Part shown: positions 16,637 through 24,667 of the stretch, in pieces
How the letters are laid out: every line of letters starts with the position of its first letter
Numbering within the stretch: position 1 is the first letter of the stretch
Origin: RGIG3178 sp942492795
GTDB taxonomy: Bacteria > Bacillota > Clostridia > Christensenellales > QAND01
Length of the DNA: 64,000 nt
Assembly (NCBI GenBank): GCA_942492795.1
Contig: OW818639.1
Coordinates: 124,001-188,000 of the forward strand
Direction of reading: 5' to 3'
The notes under the pieces: model-generated
What the model was told of the DNA's origin: nothing
Seen by the model: only the letters and a program-made list of their open reading frames with translations
Database searches by the model: none
Program-made: the position numbers and the translations under genes

Positions 16637-17245
16637 TCAGCTGTCGTACAAAAAGGCGTGGCCGAACAAGTCGCCCTTTTCGCCCTTTTCGCCTTTTTCG
16701 TCCGCAACGCCCTGATCCCCCGGGTCGCCCTTGTCACCTTTGTCCCCCTTATCGCCCTTGTCTCCTTTATCGCCGCGGTCGCCCTTTGAGCCCGTGCCGA
16801 TAGGTCCGCGCGCGCCGCGGATGGAGCGCAGAGAAAAAAGGGATTGCCATTCATCCTGCTCACACACGCGCCATTGGATGACGCCGCAATCCACGCGGAA
16901 CTCGGCCTTTTTGCCAGCCTGTTCGAGCGCCTCCCGCACATCGGCTGAGAGGTTTTCAAACGCCTGCAGCGCTTGTCTGGACAGCTTGTCGGAGGTTGCC
17001 AGCTGCTGCGTTGTCGCGTTTGCGCGCAGCCTTTGGTCGATCAATTCCAACGCCTTGCGTAGTTGTTGGGTATCGTCTTTCGCCTGCTGCGAAAGTTGTT
17101 GCGCATGTCCAATGGCTTTGATGATGCGCGCTTTCTGCTGCGCGTCTTTTCCCTGCTGCGCCTTTAAAGCCAATGCCGTGGTCTTCAGGCGCTTTGCCGT
17201 GCGCTGTTCTGCTGCCTGTATGAAAAGTTCGGCGTCCACCGTCAT
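16637..17245 (-). CDS. Phage coiled-coil / collagen-like protein, proximal part
   Basis: Of 202 residues, 5-110 are an Ala/Gln/Lys-rich coiled coil (Q-A-A-E-Q-R-T-A-K-R-L-K-T-T-A-L-A-L). A short domain follows (V-D-C-G-V-I-Q-W-R-V), and residues 140-195 are collagen-like Gly-X-Y triplets dominated by G-D-K. It starts at an ATGA overlapping the portal stop. Such proteins trimerise as fibres on virions. It ends F-L-Y-D-S-stop, directly followed in the same frame by the distal part, so it may be a truncated fibre. Confidence 0.75.
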   Translation of the reverse strand: MTVDAELFIQAAEQRTAKRLKTTALALKAQQGKDAQQKARIIKAIGHAQQLSQQAKDDTQQLRKALELIDQRLRANATTQQLATSDKLSRQALQAFENLSADVREALEQAGKKAEFRVDCGVIQWRVCEQDEWQSLFSLRSIRGARGPIGTGSKGDRGDKGDKGDKGDKGDKGDPGDQGVADEKGEKGEKGDLFGHAFLYDS

Positions 17246-19137
17246 ACCCCCAGTTCGCTCAATAAGCTGTCGATATCCGTATCAGCCGCAACAGGCGGCT
17301 GTACTTGTTGTGTCTGTTGCTGTATCGGTTGGGCTTGCGTCGGTTGTGCCTGCATCGGTTGCGGCTGCTGCGGCGGCATCTGCGGTGCCTGTGATTGCTC
17401 TTTCACTTGCGCAGAGCGTATTTTCTGCTCAATCTGCGCTTTGATGACCGATGCCATCGGGTAGTTCAGCGATTCCAGCAATGTCCAGAACATGATCAGC
17501 GTCTGCGGCTCCTGCGGGTTGCCGAACGCGCCCTGTGCGAAGTTCTTGCGCGTTTCCTCCCACATCGCCTGCCGGTTCTGTCCCAACGAGCCTGCCGGAT
17601 CGGTGGAAAACAAAAACTGGTCGTTGTAATAGATAACACCGGCGGCGTCTTCGCACAGAAAATCGTAGCGGGAGAACGTCCCGTAATCCTTTTGCCCGTT
17701 GACGCCGTCGGCGGTATAGGGCCGTGGCTCGTCGGTATACGCGAGCTTGAAGAGGAACATCAGCCTGTACAGTTCGCTGTAGGCTGCGTTTTTCATGCGC
17801 CGCTTGCTCTCGAGCCTGCCTGTCGCCTGCTGTATCTGCGCCTGTTTCGCGACGCCGGAAACCGCGGTCGGATCGGGCTTTCCCTGATACGTGTCGGTGA
17901 TGCCCAGGGTGGATTTGGCTTCCTGATACGCTTTTTCCCGCTCCATCGAATCGACGGATATATCCGGCTGCAGCGTCACAGCCCGGATCTTGTCCACCAT
18001 ACCCGGGTCGTCGAATTCGAGCATCTGCATCTCCTCGTCGGTCTTTTTGTAATTCGCGCCGCGCGGCACGGCCAGAATCGATCCGCCCTTGACGAGCTTT
18101 TCCTGTATCTTGGTGCCCAGGATGTTGGATATGTTTTGCTGGTCGCGGATGTAGTCGATGTCCGACGTTCCCAACAGCTGCCCGAACATCGAAACGTTTT
18201 TGCGCAGCACGAGCGGGAACGTATCGGGTTTGTAATACGGTATCGCGGTACCCGCAGTCACAATCTTCGGCTGACCGTTGTCCGATATGCTTATGTCACC
18301 AGCCAGCTTCTCTTCGCTGGACGCCGAGCGCAAAAAGGACTTGGAGCCGCACTCGCACTTGTTTGCATTGATGTTCTTTTCCGTTCCGCATTTGACGCAT
18401 TTGTCCAGCTGCCGCGCCTGATAATCCTTCAGATCCTCCACGATGATGTCGTTGACCCACGAAAAAAGGCCGATGCCGCCGTCGCCGTTTTTGTAATAGC
18501 ACAGCACCTGCGTCACCTTGTCCTCCGACACAGGCGGCTCCATGGTCGTATCGATGCCCTTTTCGGATTCCGCCTCCGAACTGACATCCACGCCGTAGCG
18601 GTTTTGGATGTAATCTTTGGTGCGTTCCAGCCGGACGAAGACATGATCGCATGCGTTTATGCTGTACAGCCCCGCCTGCGGAATCACGTTTTTGGGGTGG
18701 ATGACGGACACCGTCAGATCGCCCACCGTCGAATGCGTCACAATCGAGTTGTCCCACTCCACCAAAAAATAAGAACCACCCTGTATCGGGGTGGTCCGTT
18801 CCTGCTCGTCGTTGAGCGCTTCAAACTGCATTCGTTCGATGTCTGTTTTCAACGAATTCTCGATCTTATTGGCGTGCGCGGCAAATTCCTGCATCTTGGT
18901 TGTTACTTTCGGCCACGGTATCGTCGAATCGATCTGGCTTTCGATCAGCTCGAACACGATATTGCGTATGTGCGAAGCATCCTTGACCTTGTTCACAAGC
19001 GAGCTGCTGCCACGTGCTATCTTGCGTGTGCCGCGGTAGTATTCCTCCCGCTCATCCATCTGGCGCAGCACGTCGCCGTAGGACGACTTTGCCTTCTCGT
19101 ATCTTGTCTGCCATTTTAATAACCGGTCATTGTCCAT
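17242..19137 (-). CDS. Phage portal protein (P22-like type) with a zinc-ribbon insert
   Basis: This 631-aa protein would form the dodecameric DNA gate of the head. The N-terminal helices (Y-E-K-A-K-S-S-Y-G, E-E-Y-Y-R-G-T-R), the W-D-N-S-I-V-T-H-S-T, V-I-H-P-K-N-V-I-P-Q-A-G region and the long helical stem with Y-I-R-D-Q-Q-N-I-S-N-I-L-G-T match large portal families. Unusual is a C-V-K-C-G-T-E-K...K-C-E-C-G motif near residues 248-268, a plausible zinc ribbon in the wing region. The C-terminus is a Gln/Pro-rich low-complexity tail (580-625) coding for P-Q-Q-P-Q-P-type repeats. Terminase should lie directly upstream; here a 5.5-kb insert intervenes. Confidence 0.8.
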   Translation of the reverse strand: MDNDRLLKWQTRYEKAKSSYGDVLRQMDEREEYYRGTRKIARGSSSLVNKVKDASHIRNIVFELIESQIDSTIPWPKVTTKMQEFAAHANKIENSLKTDIERMQFEALNDEQERTTPIQGGSYFLVEWDNSIVTHSTVGDLTVSVIHPKNVIPQAGLYSINACDHVFVRLERTKDYIQNRYGVDVSSEAESEKGIDTTMEPPVSEDKVTQVLCYYKNGDGGIGLFSWVNDIIVEDLKDYQARQLDKCVKCGTEKNINANKCECGSKSFLRSASSEEKLAGDISISDNGQPKIVTAGTAIPYYKPDTFPLVLRKNVSMFGQLLGTSDIDYIRDQQNISNILGTKIQEKLVKGGSILAVPRGANYKKTDEEMQMLEFDDPGMVDKIRAVTLQPDISVDSMEREKAYQEAKSTLGITDTYQGKPDPTAVSGVAKQAQIQQATGRLESKRRMKNAAYSELYRLMFLFKLAYTDEPRPYTADGVNGQKDYGTFSRYDFLCEDAAGVIYYNDQFLFSTDPAGSLGQNRQAMWEETRKNFAQGAFGNPQEPQTLIMFWTLLESLNYPMASVIKAQIEQKIRSAQVKEQSQAPQMPPQQPQPMQAQPTQAQPIQQQTQQVQPPVAADTDIDSLLSELGV

Positions 19138-19970
19138 CGTTACACCGCCTATATGTAATAGTCAAAGGGGATTGCTTCCCCTTTGATAAACTCCTGCCTA
19201 TGTTTCATAAAAACCATCCTCTGATTTCGGTTTGACGCGCATGTCGCCAATCCGTTCCAAGCAGCCGAATCGGGGTTGTTGGAGTTAGAGAAAACATTTT
19301 GTTATTATAATATCGACATTTATCGATTGATAATCATTTGCTGCAGGTCTTCAAAGAGAAACCTATTCATCCTGTTGTAGGGAACGGTCTTGACCGTTCC
19401 TGCCCCTTGGGCTTTGGAGCATAACCCTTTCATTATCGGGCGAGGGCGGAATTAGTTAATCTTTATCATATCGATATATTTCGATTTATAATCATTTGCC
19501 GGGTCTTCAAAGAAAAACCTATTCATCCCGTTGTAGGGAACGGTCTTGACCATTCCTGCCTGTGACATGTAAAAACAATAATTTCTACAAGGATATGCCG
19601 CGCAAATCTCTTCGGGGGTTATTAGGGGACTTCGCCACTTAATTGGGGCGCGGGGCGAAGCCCCATCCATATGGGGTGGTGGGTGGGTTTCGATAAATCC
19701 CTGCCACAGCGGATAGAGTGGGATCATCTTGGGGAGATGCTCTACCCTAGAACAAATCCGTTTTCCGCGAGCACAGGTTCATGCGAAGCGGAAAACTCCA
19801 CTACCCGCCGGATTATTTCAATAATTCGGTGTCCCTGGGGGGTTTTCGAGGTGGCGCGAAGCGTATTAAAAACGTTCCAGTGGAACGTTTTTAGCAGAGC
19901 GGCGAGCGGCAGCGACCGGGAAAGGCCCCTTCCTTAAAGGGTGGTGAGCCAGTTGAGATATGCTCCACCC

Positions 19971-20024
19971 ACTTCACCATGACCAGTATACATCGGGTAA
20001 ACCTATCATTTACTATCCTCTTTT
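19971..20024 (+). repeat. 54-bp repeat shared with 27754-27807
   Basis: The ACTTCACC, TGACCAGTATACA and AACCTATCATTT blocks recur at 27754-27807 with about six mismatches. The two copies flank the terminase/defence-candidate segment. Their role is unknown. Confidence 0.65.
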
Positions 20025-20149
20025 GGCCTTTTGAAGGTATTGCACTGCACGTTCCCTAATGTGTTTGCCATTATATATCGATATATTACGATATGTAATC
20101 ATCCTATTATCATGATGTTTTATCTGCCAAAAGTCATTATGTACCGTTG

Positions 20150-20228
20150 TAGGGGACGCCACCCTCGTCGTCCCATGTTTGATCATTTGCACATTATATC
20201 TTGGGACACCGAAGGTGGCGGACCCTAC
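20150..20228. repeat. Long imperfect inverted repeat
   Basis: GTAGGGGACGCCACCCTCG...TCCCA (from 20153) pairs imperfectly with TGGGACACCGAAGGTGGCGG...CCCTAC (to 20228), about 27 bases per arm. It could be a small nonautonomous element or a structured RNA. Confidence 0.5.
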
Positions 20229-20420
20229 TTAAGGGCTGAAGCGCAGAACTTTCTATATATGCCGTAGACAGGTCTAGATAAAACCTTCCGGGAACCTCGC
20301 GAAAAATAGACTCTTCCCCAATACCAATATATCAAAAGGGCATGAACAATGATCTGCACCCCATAAAACGGACATTGAGAAAAAAGAGCCTCCTGTTGTA
20401 GGATAACTGCAACAGGAGGT

Positions 20421-20720
20421 TTGTTTATGAAACGGAAATGGACAGACATACAAGCACTTGAGCCAGTTATACTTCAGATGCGAGAGGAAGGCCGAACGCG
20501 ACAAGAGATAGCAGATACACTGGGACTTGAAAAGAAGCAGATAACGAATTGGGTTACACGCTACAACCACCGCCAAGAAAAGATACCCATCGTGCGAAAG
20601 AAAGGACGACCTAGAAAGCAGCCAATGAGTAAACCAGAAGCTATGGCTGCACGGATACGTGAACTGGAACGGGAGATAGACCTGTACCGTTCTTTTCTTC
20701 AAGCTGTTGGAAGGATGTGA
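20421..20720 (+). CDS. IS3-family transposase OrfA, copy 2
   Basis: This 99-aa DNA-binding subunit is identical to copy 1 except for the last residue (Met for Arg). The helix-turn-helix is at about residues 22-45 and a zipper helix at 75-95. The base change that gives Met turns the OrfB ribosome site AAGGAGG into AAGGATG, which may lower OrfB expression from this copy. Confidence 0.9.
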   Translation: MFMKRKWTDIQALEPVILQMREEGRTRQEIADTLGLEKKQITNWVTRYNHRQEKIPIVRKKGRPRKQPMSKPEAMAARIRELEREIDLYRSFLQAVGRM

Positions 20721-21571
20721 AAGCAAAGGTGAAGTATACAGCGATCCATAAATATGCGGACAAGTACACCATAAAAGGTATGTGTGCGTTTTTCAAGGTA
20801 TCCCGGAGTGGCTACTATGCATTCCGTAATAAACAGGGGGAAAGTCGGGAGGAACAGGCACTGATCCAAAAGATAGCAGAGTGTCAACAGGAATGCCGTG
20901 GGACATACGGGTATCGGCGTGTGCAGATTTGGTTGCGGCGTAAAGGAGTTCATGCCAATCACAAGGCAGTCTTACGAATCATGAACAAGTATGGTCTGCT
21001 CAGTCAAATCCGACGCAGACGGAAGTACCGACAGATGGGCGGACAACTGCACCGTTATCCCAATCTCCTCAATCGGAACTTCTCATCCACCCGACCAAAT
21101 GAGAAATGGGTCACGGATATCTCCTACATCCCCACACCGCAGGGAACCTTATACCTGTCCATCATCCGGGATCTCTTTGACAACAGCATCGTTGCTTACA
21201 AAATGGGGACAGAACAGTCTATTAACCTAGTTCTACGCACCGTCCAACAAGCCATGAAAAAAGAAGCGGTCACTGCAGAGGTGCAACTCCACAGTGACCA
21301 AGGGTTTCAATACACCTCTCACGGGTATTTTGACCTAATCCAAACGTACGGCATAACACCTTCTATGTCAAGGAGGGGAAACTGTTATGATAATGCTATG
21401 GCTGAGAATTTCTTTAGTATCCTCAAAACAGAGTGTCTCCGTCGACAGAAACCGAAGTCGCCTGAGCAGGCTCGCTTGCTCATCCACGACTACATTCACT
21501 TTTACAACCATGAGCGGATTCAGTCTAATACTAAACTGACGCCGCTTGAGAAACGACGCCAGTTCGAGTAA
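20717..21571 (+). CDS. IS3-family transposase OrfB, copy 2
   Basis: This 284-aa rve-core transposase has an intact DDE triad (D in V-T-D-I-S-Y, D in H-S-D-Q-G-F, E in M-A-E-N-F). It overlaps OrfA by four bases and starts at GTG. It differs from copy 1 by Cys for Ser in Q-E-C-R-G-T-Y-G. Confidence 0.92.
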   Translation: MKAKVKYTAIHKYADKYTIKGMCAFFKVSRSGYYAFRNKQGESREEQALIQKIAECQQECRGTYGYRRVQIWLRRKGVHANHKAVLRIMNKYGLLSQIRRRRKYRQMGGQLHRYPNLLNRNFSSTRPNEKWVTDISYIPTPQGTLYLSIIRDLFDNSIVAYKMGTEQSINLVLRTVQQAMKKEAVTAEVQLHSDQGFQYTSHGYFDLIQTYGITPSMSRRGNCYDNAMAENFFSILKTECLRRQKPKSPEQARLLIHDYIHFYNHERIQSNTKLTPLEKRRQFE

Positions 21572-21767
21572 TTACTTGGTATTCTACGATAGGGCTCTTT
21601 TTCTCTGTCCTATGAATAGGGTTCAGTTCACAAGCTCATGACCTTTGTTGATTTGCAAAGGTTTGATTTAGCTCGATATTTCACCTTGTTCAGTATAAAA
21701 GGAGTAAATCTGGCATTAACTATCCATTTATTCACTATGGGAGTCTATCTATTTAATAACCTCTACT

Positions 21768-23255
21768 TTATAGTAATGCTTTAATTATTGGCCAAATAAC
21801 TGGACTGCTACTCAAGTATTCTACAACGATTAATGATATAATTATGAATACAATCCAGATAGTTCCGTATATAATAGTACCACTTTTCACCGACTTAGAT
21901 GCATCTATAATCAACATATCATCTTTAAACACTTCTTTAAGATCAATCTCTGATAAAATTGATTTATAGTTTTCTTTTAATGAATAGTAACTACCTTTTG
22001 TCATTTTTAATTTGTAACTTGTCTCCATTATGGAAATCACCAAATATGCTACTGATCCAAACAATACCAATTCTATTATCGCTGTTATATCTCGTGTAAA
22101 GATGTTTTGCAATGGTTGTTCCGATACAATATTAGCCAAAACGACTGTGAAAAGGAAACCTAATATAGCAATTAAATTCGATTTAAAATTTCCAAGAAGC
22201 TTCGTTGCGTGATCGCCAGTCTTTGCGATAACATTGCAGATAAACTCGGCAAGTTTATTCTTTAGCTCAATATATTGATTTACATTGTTTTTGATATACA
22301 GATTATAATTTGACTGTATAGATGAAAACGTTTTCTCATCTGTATCTATTAAGTCAGTATAGCGGCAATGCATACTAATTATATTACGTGCGATAATTGA
22401 TTTATCAATAGAATTACCATCTGTATATATCCATTTATAAACTTTAAAGAATTCTCGATTAATTTTTATATCCTCAATTTTATAACAAAAATCCACATTC
22501 CGTTGTCCACTAATCTGAACTTTTAGATCAGTATTTTCTATTGATGAACTTGAGGACACGTATACCATTGAAAGAATCGTAGTAATTTTATCAAATAATT
22601 CTGTAAATGGGTTATTTTCGAAGTTTATTTCAATCGAAAAATCATCAGGTAGTAATTCATAATTGTTTACGTTAAAAAAGTATGATGTTTCTTTACAACT
22701 GTTAAGGCGGCTACTACGTAATAGATGATTTCGGTTAATACTTTTATCGGTTGGAACAAATGTCATTGTCCCAGTTGTAAATATACATTGCTCTTCAAAC
22801 AAATCAAATATTAAATACTCTTTACGCTTTAGCAAATCTGAAAATATAGCCATTACTTGTGAAATGCTCTTATTCAAAAGGTCGTTTGCGAAAGATGAAA
22901 AAGTGTAAATAGAAAAAATGTTTTCTACTATTTCTTTTTCGATAGTAATATTAATATGTATTATATCGTCATTGTCTAGTCCAGAAAGATATTTATTATA
23001 ATTAGCTTGGGAAGATAAATTATTCTTTGAAATTAATAAAACATCTTCACTATGTGATATTAAGCTAATCTTCAAAGTGTCTCTTTCGGGCATTATATTA
23101 AGAATTGATATAATATCATTATATAAAGGTATGTTTATAATTTCCACATCGAAAGATGATTCAACTATTTTTACTCTTTCGTTAAAAATTATATTATCGT
23201 TGTGAAATATACTATTTATCTCATTAAGCAAATTCATCTTTTCATTTGCCTCCAA
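21768..23255 (-). CDS. Membrane-anchored protein of an AT-rich two-gene operon, candidate defence effector
   Basis: Of 495 residues, 1-360 are a soluble, mixed alpha/beta region rich in Asn, Ile, Asp and Ser (P-L-Y-N-D-I-I-S-I-L-N and E-E-Q-C-I-F-T-T-G-T-M-T-F). At least three membrane segments follow: about 370-388 (A-I-L-G-F-L-F-T-V-V-L-A-N-I-V), 400-420 (I-I-E-L-V-L-F-G-S-V-A-Y-L-V-I-S-I) and 465-485 (I-W-I-V-F-I-I-I-S-L-I-V-V). It is the second gene, 12 bases after the 343-aa gene, with very AT-rich DNA unlike the phage genes on either side. I do not recognise the family. A cytoplasmic sensor linked to a C-terminal membrane bundle recalls abortive-infection effectors, but this is inference. 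Confidence 0.7.
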   Translation of the reverse strand: MEANEKMNLLNEINSIFHNDNIIFNERVKIVESSFDVEIINIPLYNDIISILNIMPERDTLKISLISHSEDVLLISKNNLSSQANYNKYLSGLDNDDIIHINITIEKEIVENIFSIYTFSSFANDLLNKSISQVMAIFSDLLKRKEYLIFDLFEEQCIFTTGTMTFVPTDKSINRNHLLRSSRLNSCKETSYFFNVNNYELLPDDFSIEINFENNPFTELFDKITTILSMVYVSSSSSIENTDLKVQISGQRNVDFCYKIEDIKINREFFKVYKWIYTDGNSIDKSIIARNIISMHCRYTDLIDTDEKTFSSIQSNYNLYIKNNVNQYIELKNKLAEFICNVIAKTGDHATKLLGNFKSNLIAILGFLFTVVLANIVSEQPLQNIFTRDITAIIELVLFGSVAYLVISIMETSYKLKMTKGSYYSLKENYKSILSEIDLKEVFKDDMLIIDASKSVKSGTIIYGTIWIVFIIISLIVVEYLSSSPVIWPIIKALL

Positions 23256-23267
23256 ATATAAAAGATT

Positions 23268-24299
23268 CTAAGGTTTAAATCGTGTATACGTTTCTTCATT
23301 GTTAGTTTTTATACTAATATATCTTGCTCCATCATTATCTTCATATGCGGATATAGTATTTTCTATATCATCAATTCCATCTGTAATCTTAAGCTCAATA
23401 CCTATATTAACTTGGTATACTTTCTTTATCCGCGCAGTAATTGCACTTTTGACAGAATTAAACTGTTGATCAAAGTGCTTTTTAGCAGGCAATTCTAAGA
23501 TTTTTTCTCTTAACGATGTAAATTTCTCTACCGGCATATCAATAGGGTCATAATCTCCTAATACAGTGTGTACCATGATTGGATAATCAATATGCTCGTT
23601 ATTTTTGAAATATATAATAAAACCATTTCGAATTATAGTATGATCACGCAAATATTCACTTCTCATGCTGTGGCTTAATGCTGTTTCGATAGCTCTAAAA
23701 GCATTTGAGGTATTTACTTCATCTGTATTTAATTTGTCCAATTCCAAAAAATCATCGCCCCAGTAATTTGCTACGGTATTTGTATAAACTTTTGCTTGAA
23801 ACTCTAACAAGTCGGTATCGGGCAATTCAAATAAACAAGATTTCCACAAAGTTTTTTTATCCTTTGAAAACCCTGTTTTAAAGCTAAAATCCGAATCATC
23901 AACAAAATCACTATGTTCGACTTTCGCGAGCAAATATACATATCCATTATTTACTTCATCAAATAGTAAAGCCTGAATCAAACTCCCCTTTTGAACATTA
24001 GTATACATACGTGCAACTCTATTTTGTGCTTCAACTTCTTTAATCAATAGTCGATTGGCTATACTCTCTTCTCTTGATAAGGCAAAACCTATATCTTCTT
24101 TATTTTCTATAATTTGCAGGATACTACCAATTACTTCTGTAGCACTAGATCGAGTCTTGTATTCTCGCACTGTAGTGTTTGTATTAATATGATTAATTAG
24201 CTCCTCAACGTATTCATCAAAAGAATGTGGAGTATCTCTACTGTAAATACGATGATTTTCATAATCAATAATATGAATAGATCTATTAACAATAATCAT
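23268..24299 (-). CDS. Soluble first gene of the AT-rich two-gene operon, candidate defence sensor
   Basis: This 343-aa protein has no signal or membrane segment. Features include I-I-H-I-I-D-Y near the start, helices with E-S-I-A-N-R-L-L-I-K-E-V, and a central beta region (N-G-Y-V-Y-L-L-A-K-V-E-H-S-D-F). W-K-S-C-L-F-E-L and Y-W-G-D-D-F-L-E-L follow. The overall order (short N-terminal strands, a Leu-rich helix, then G-x-V-x-L-L-A-K-V) is faintly like the 37-kDa nucleoid-associated protein family, a low-confidence hint. GGAGG lies 8 bases before the ATG, and a promoter with an extended -10 lies just upstream, so the pair has its own transcription start inside the phage region. Confidence 0.7.
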   Translation of the reverse strand: MIIVNRSIHIIDYENHRIYSRDTPHSFDEYVEELINHINTNTTVREYKTRSSATEVIGSILQIIENKEDIGFALSREESIANRLLIKEVEAQNRVARMYTNVQKGSLIQALLFDEVNNGYVYLLAKVEHSDFVDDSDFSFKTGFSKDKKTLWKSCLFELPDTDLLEFQAKVYTNTVANYWGDDFLELDKLNTDEVNTSNAFRAIETALSHSMRSEYLRDHTIIRNGFIIYFKNNEHIDYPIMVHTVLGDYDPIDMPVEKFTSLREKILELPAKKHFDQQFNSVKSAITARIKKVYQVNIGIELKITDGIDDIENTISAYEDNDGARYISIKTNNEETYTRFKP

Positions 24300-24304
24300 T
24301 TCTA

Positions 24305-24333
24305 ATCCTCCAGCAAAATTTTAGCTTATTATA
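24305..24333 (-). promoter_or_regulatory. Promoter and ribosome site of the AT-rich operon
   Basis: Read on minus, TGTTATAAT (TATAAT at 24333-24328) is an extended -10 box. It is followed by GGAGG about 8 bases before the ATG at 24299. No strong -35 is seen, which fits an extended -10 promoter. Confidence 0.6.
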
Positions 24334-24667
24334 ACACATTTTAGTTATTATGTATAATTTTGTTGGATATTTTACTTTTTCGCCTTTAATTGGTTGTAAT
24401 GATATACAGACACTTGTAATTGTTTATTTTTAAAACGAGCAAGCCATTTTCAATGGGGCTCAACAACTGGCTTTTCTTTTCCGCCTTCCCAAAAAAAATG
24501 AACTGGTCTAAACATGGTTTTAAAATGTTTTATAAACAAAAAGGGTAACCTCTTTCAAAGATCTCCTTATTCAAAACAGTGCAGGCAGGAAATGATTCTT
24601 CTTTATCTCCTAATAAGGGGCAACCTAGTTTCAGCTTTTACGGGGTATATAGTACGAAGCAAACGTA
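24334..24667. other. Spacer between terminase and the AT-rich operon
   Basis: This is AT-rich at its left end. An AAGCCA...TGGCTT hairpin (about 24441-24475) followed by T-rich DNA could be a weak terminator. No gene was seen. The composition changes sharply near 24660, which probably marks one border of the inserted segment. Confidence 0.5.

Larger units (their letters stand above)
19138..20349. repeat. 1.2-kb gene-free spacer with several dispersed-repeat modules
   Basis: Two related ~95-bp units (about 19310-19405 and 19465-19560) each consist of an AT-rich ATCGATAT/TCGAT-type motif, CTTCAAAGA-AACCTATTCATCC, and the hairpin GGAACGGTCTTGACCGTTCC (perfect at 19381-19400, one arm changed at 19537-19556). 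The GGGGCGAAGCCCC plus GGTGGTGGGTGGG module is at about 19655-19700, and a TTTTCCGC...GCGGAAAA hairpin at about 19760-19800. No gene was seen. Confidence 0.75.
20350..21630 (+). mobile_element. IS3-family (IS150-like) insertion sequence, copy 2
   Basis: This 1281-bp element has the same ends as copy 1 (TGATCTGCACCC on the left; TGAACTGAACCC on the right, read inward). It is flanked by a 3-bp direct repeat CAA (20347-20349 and 21631-21633), the target duplication expected for IS3 elements. It is therefore an intact, relatively recent insertion downstream of the AT-rich two-gene operon. Confidence 0.92.

Noticed and set aside
17395..19119. Plus-strand 574-codon open frame
   Set aside because: It lies fully antisense to the portal gene, is His/Arg/Val-rich without domains or a ribosome site, and is a shadow of GC-rich coding DNA.
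5037..21630. Recent inversion between the two IS copies
   Set aside because: Copy 2 is flanked by a matching CAA duplication, which an inversion between the copies would have separated.
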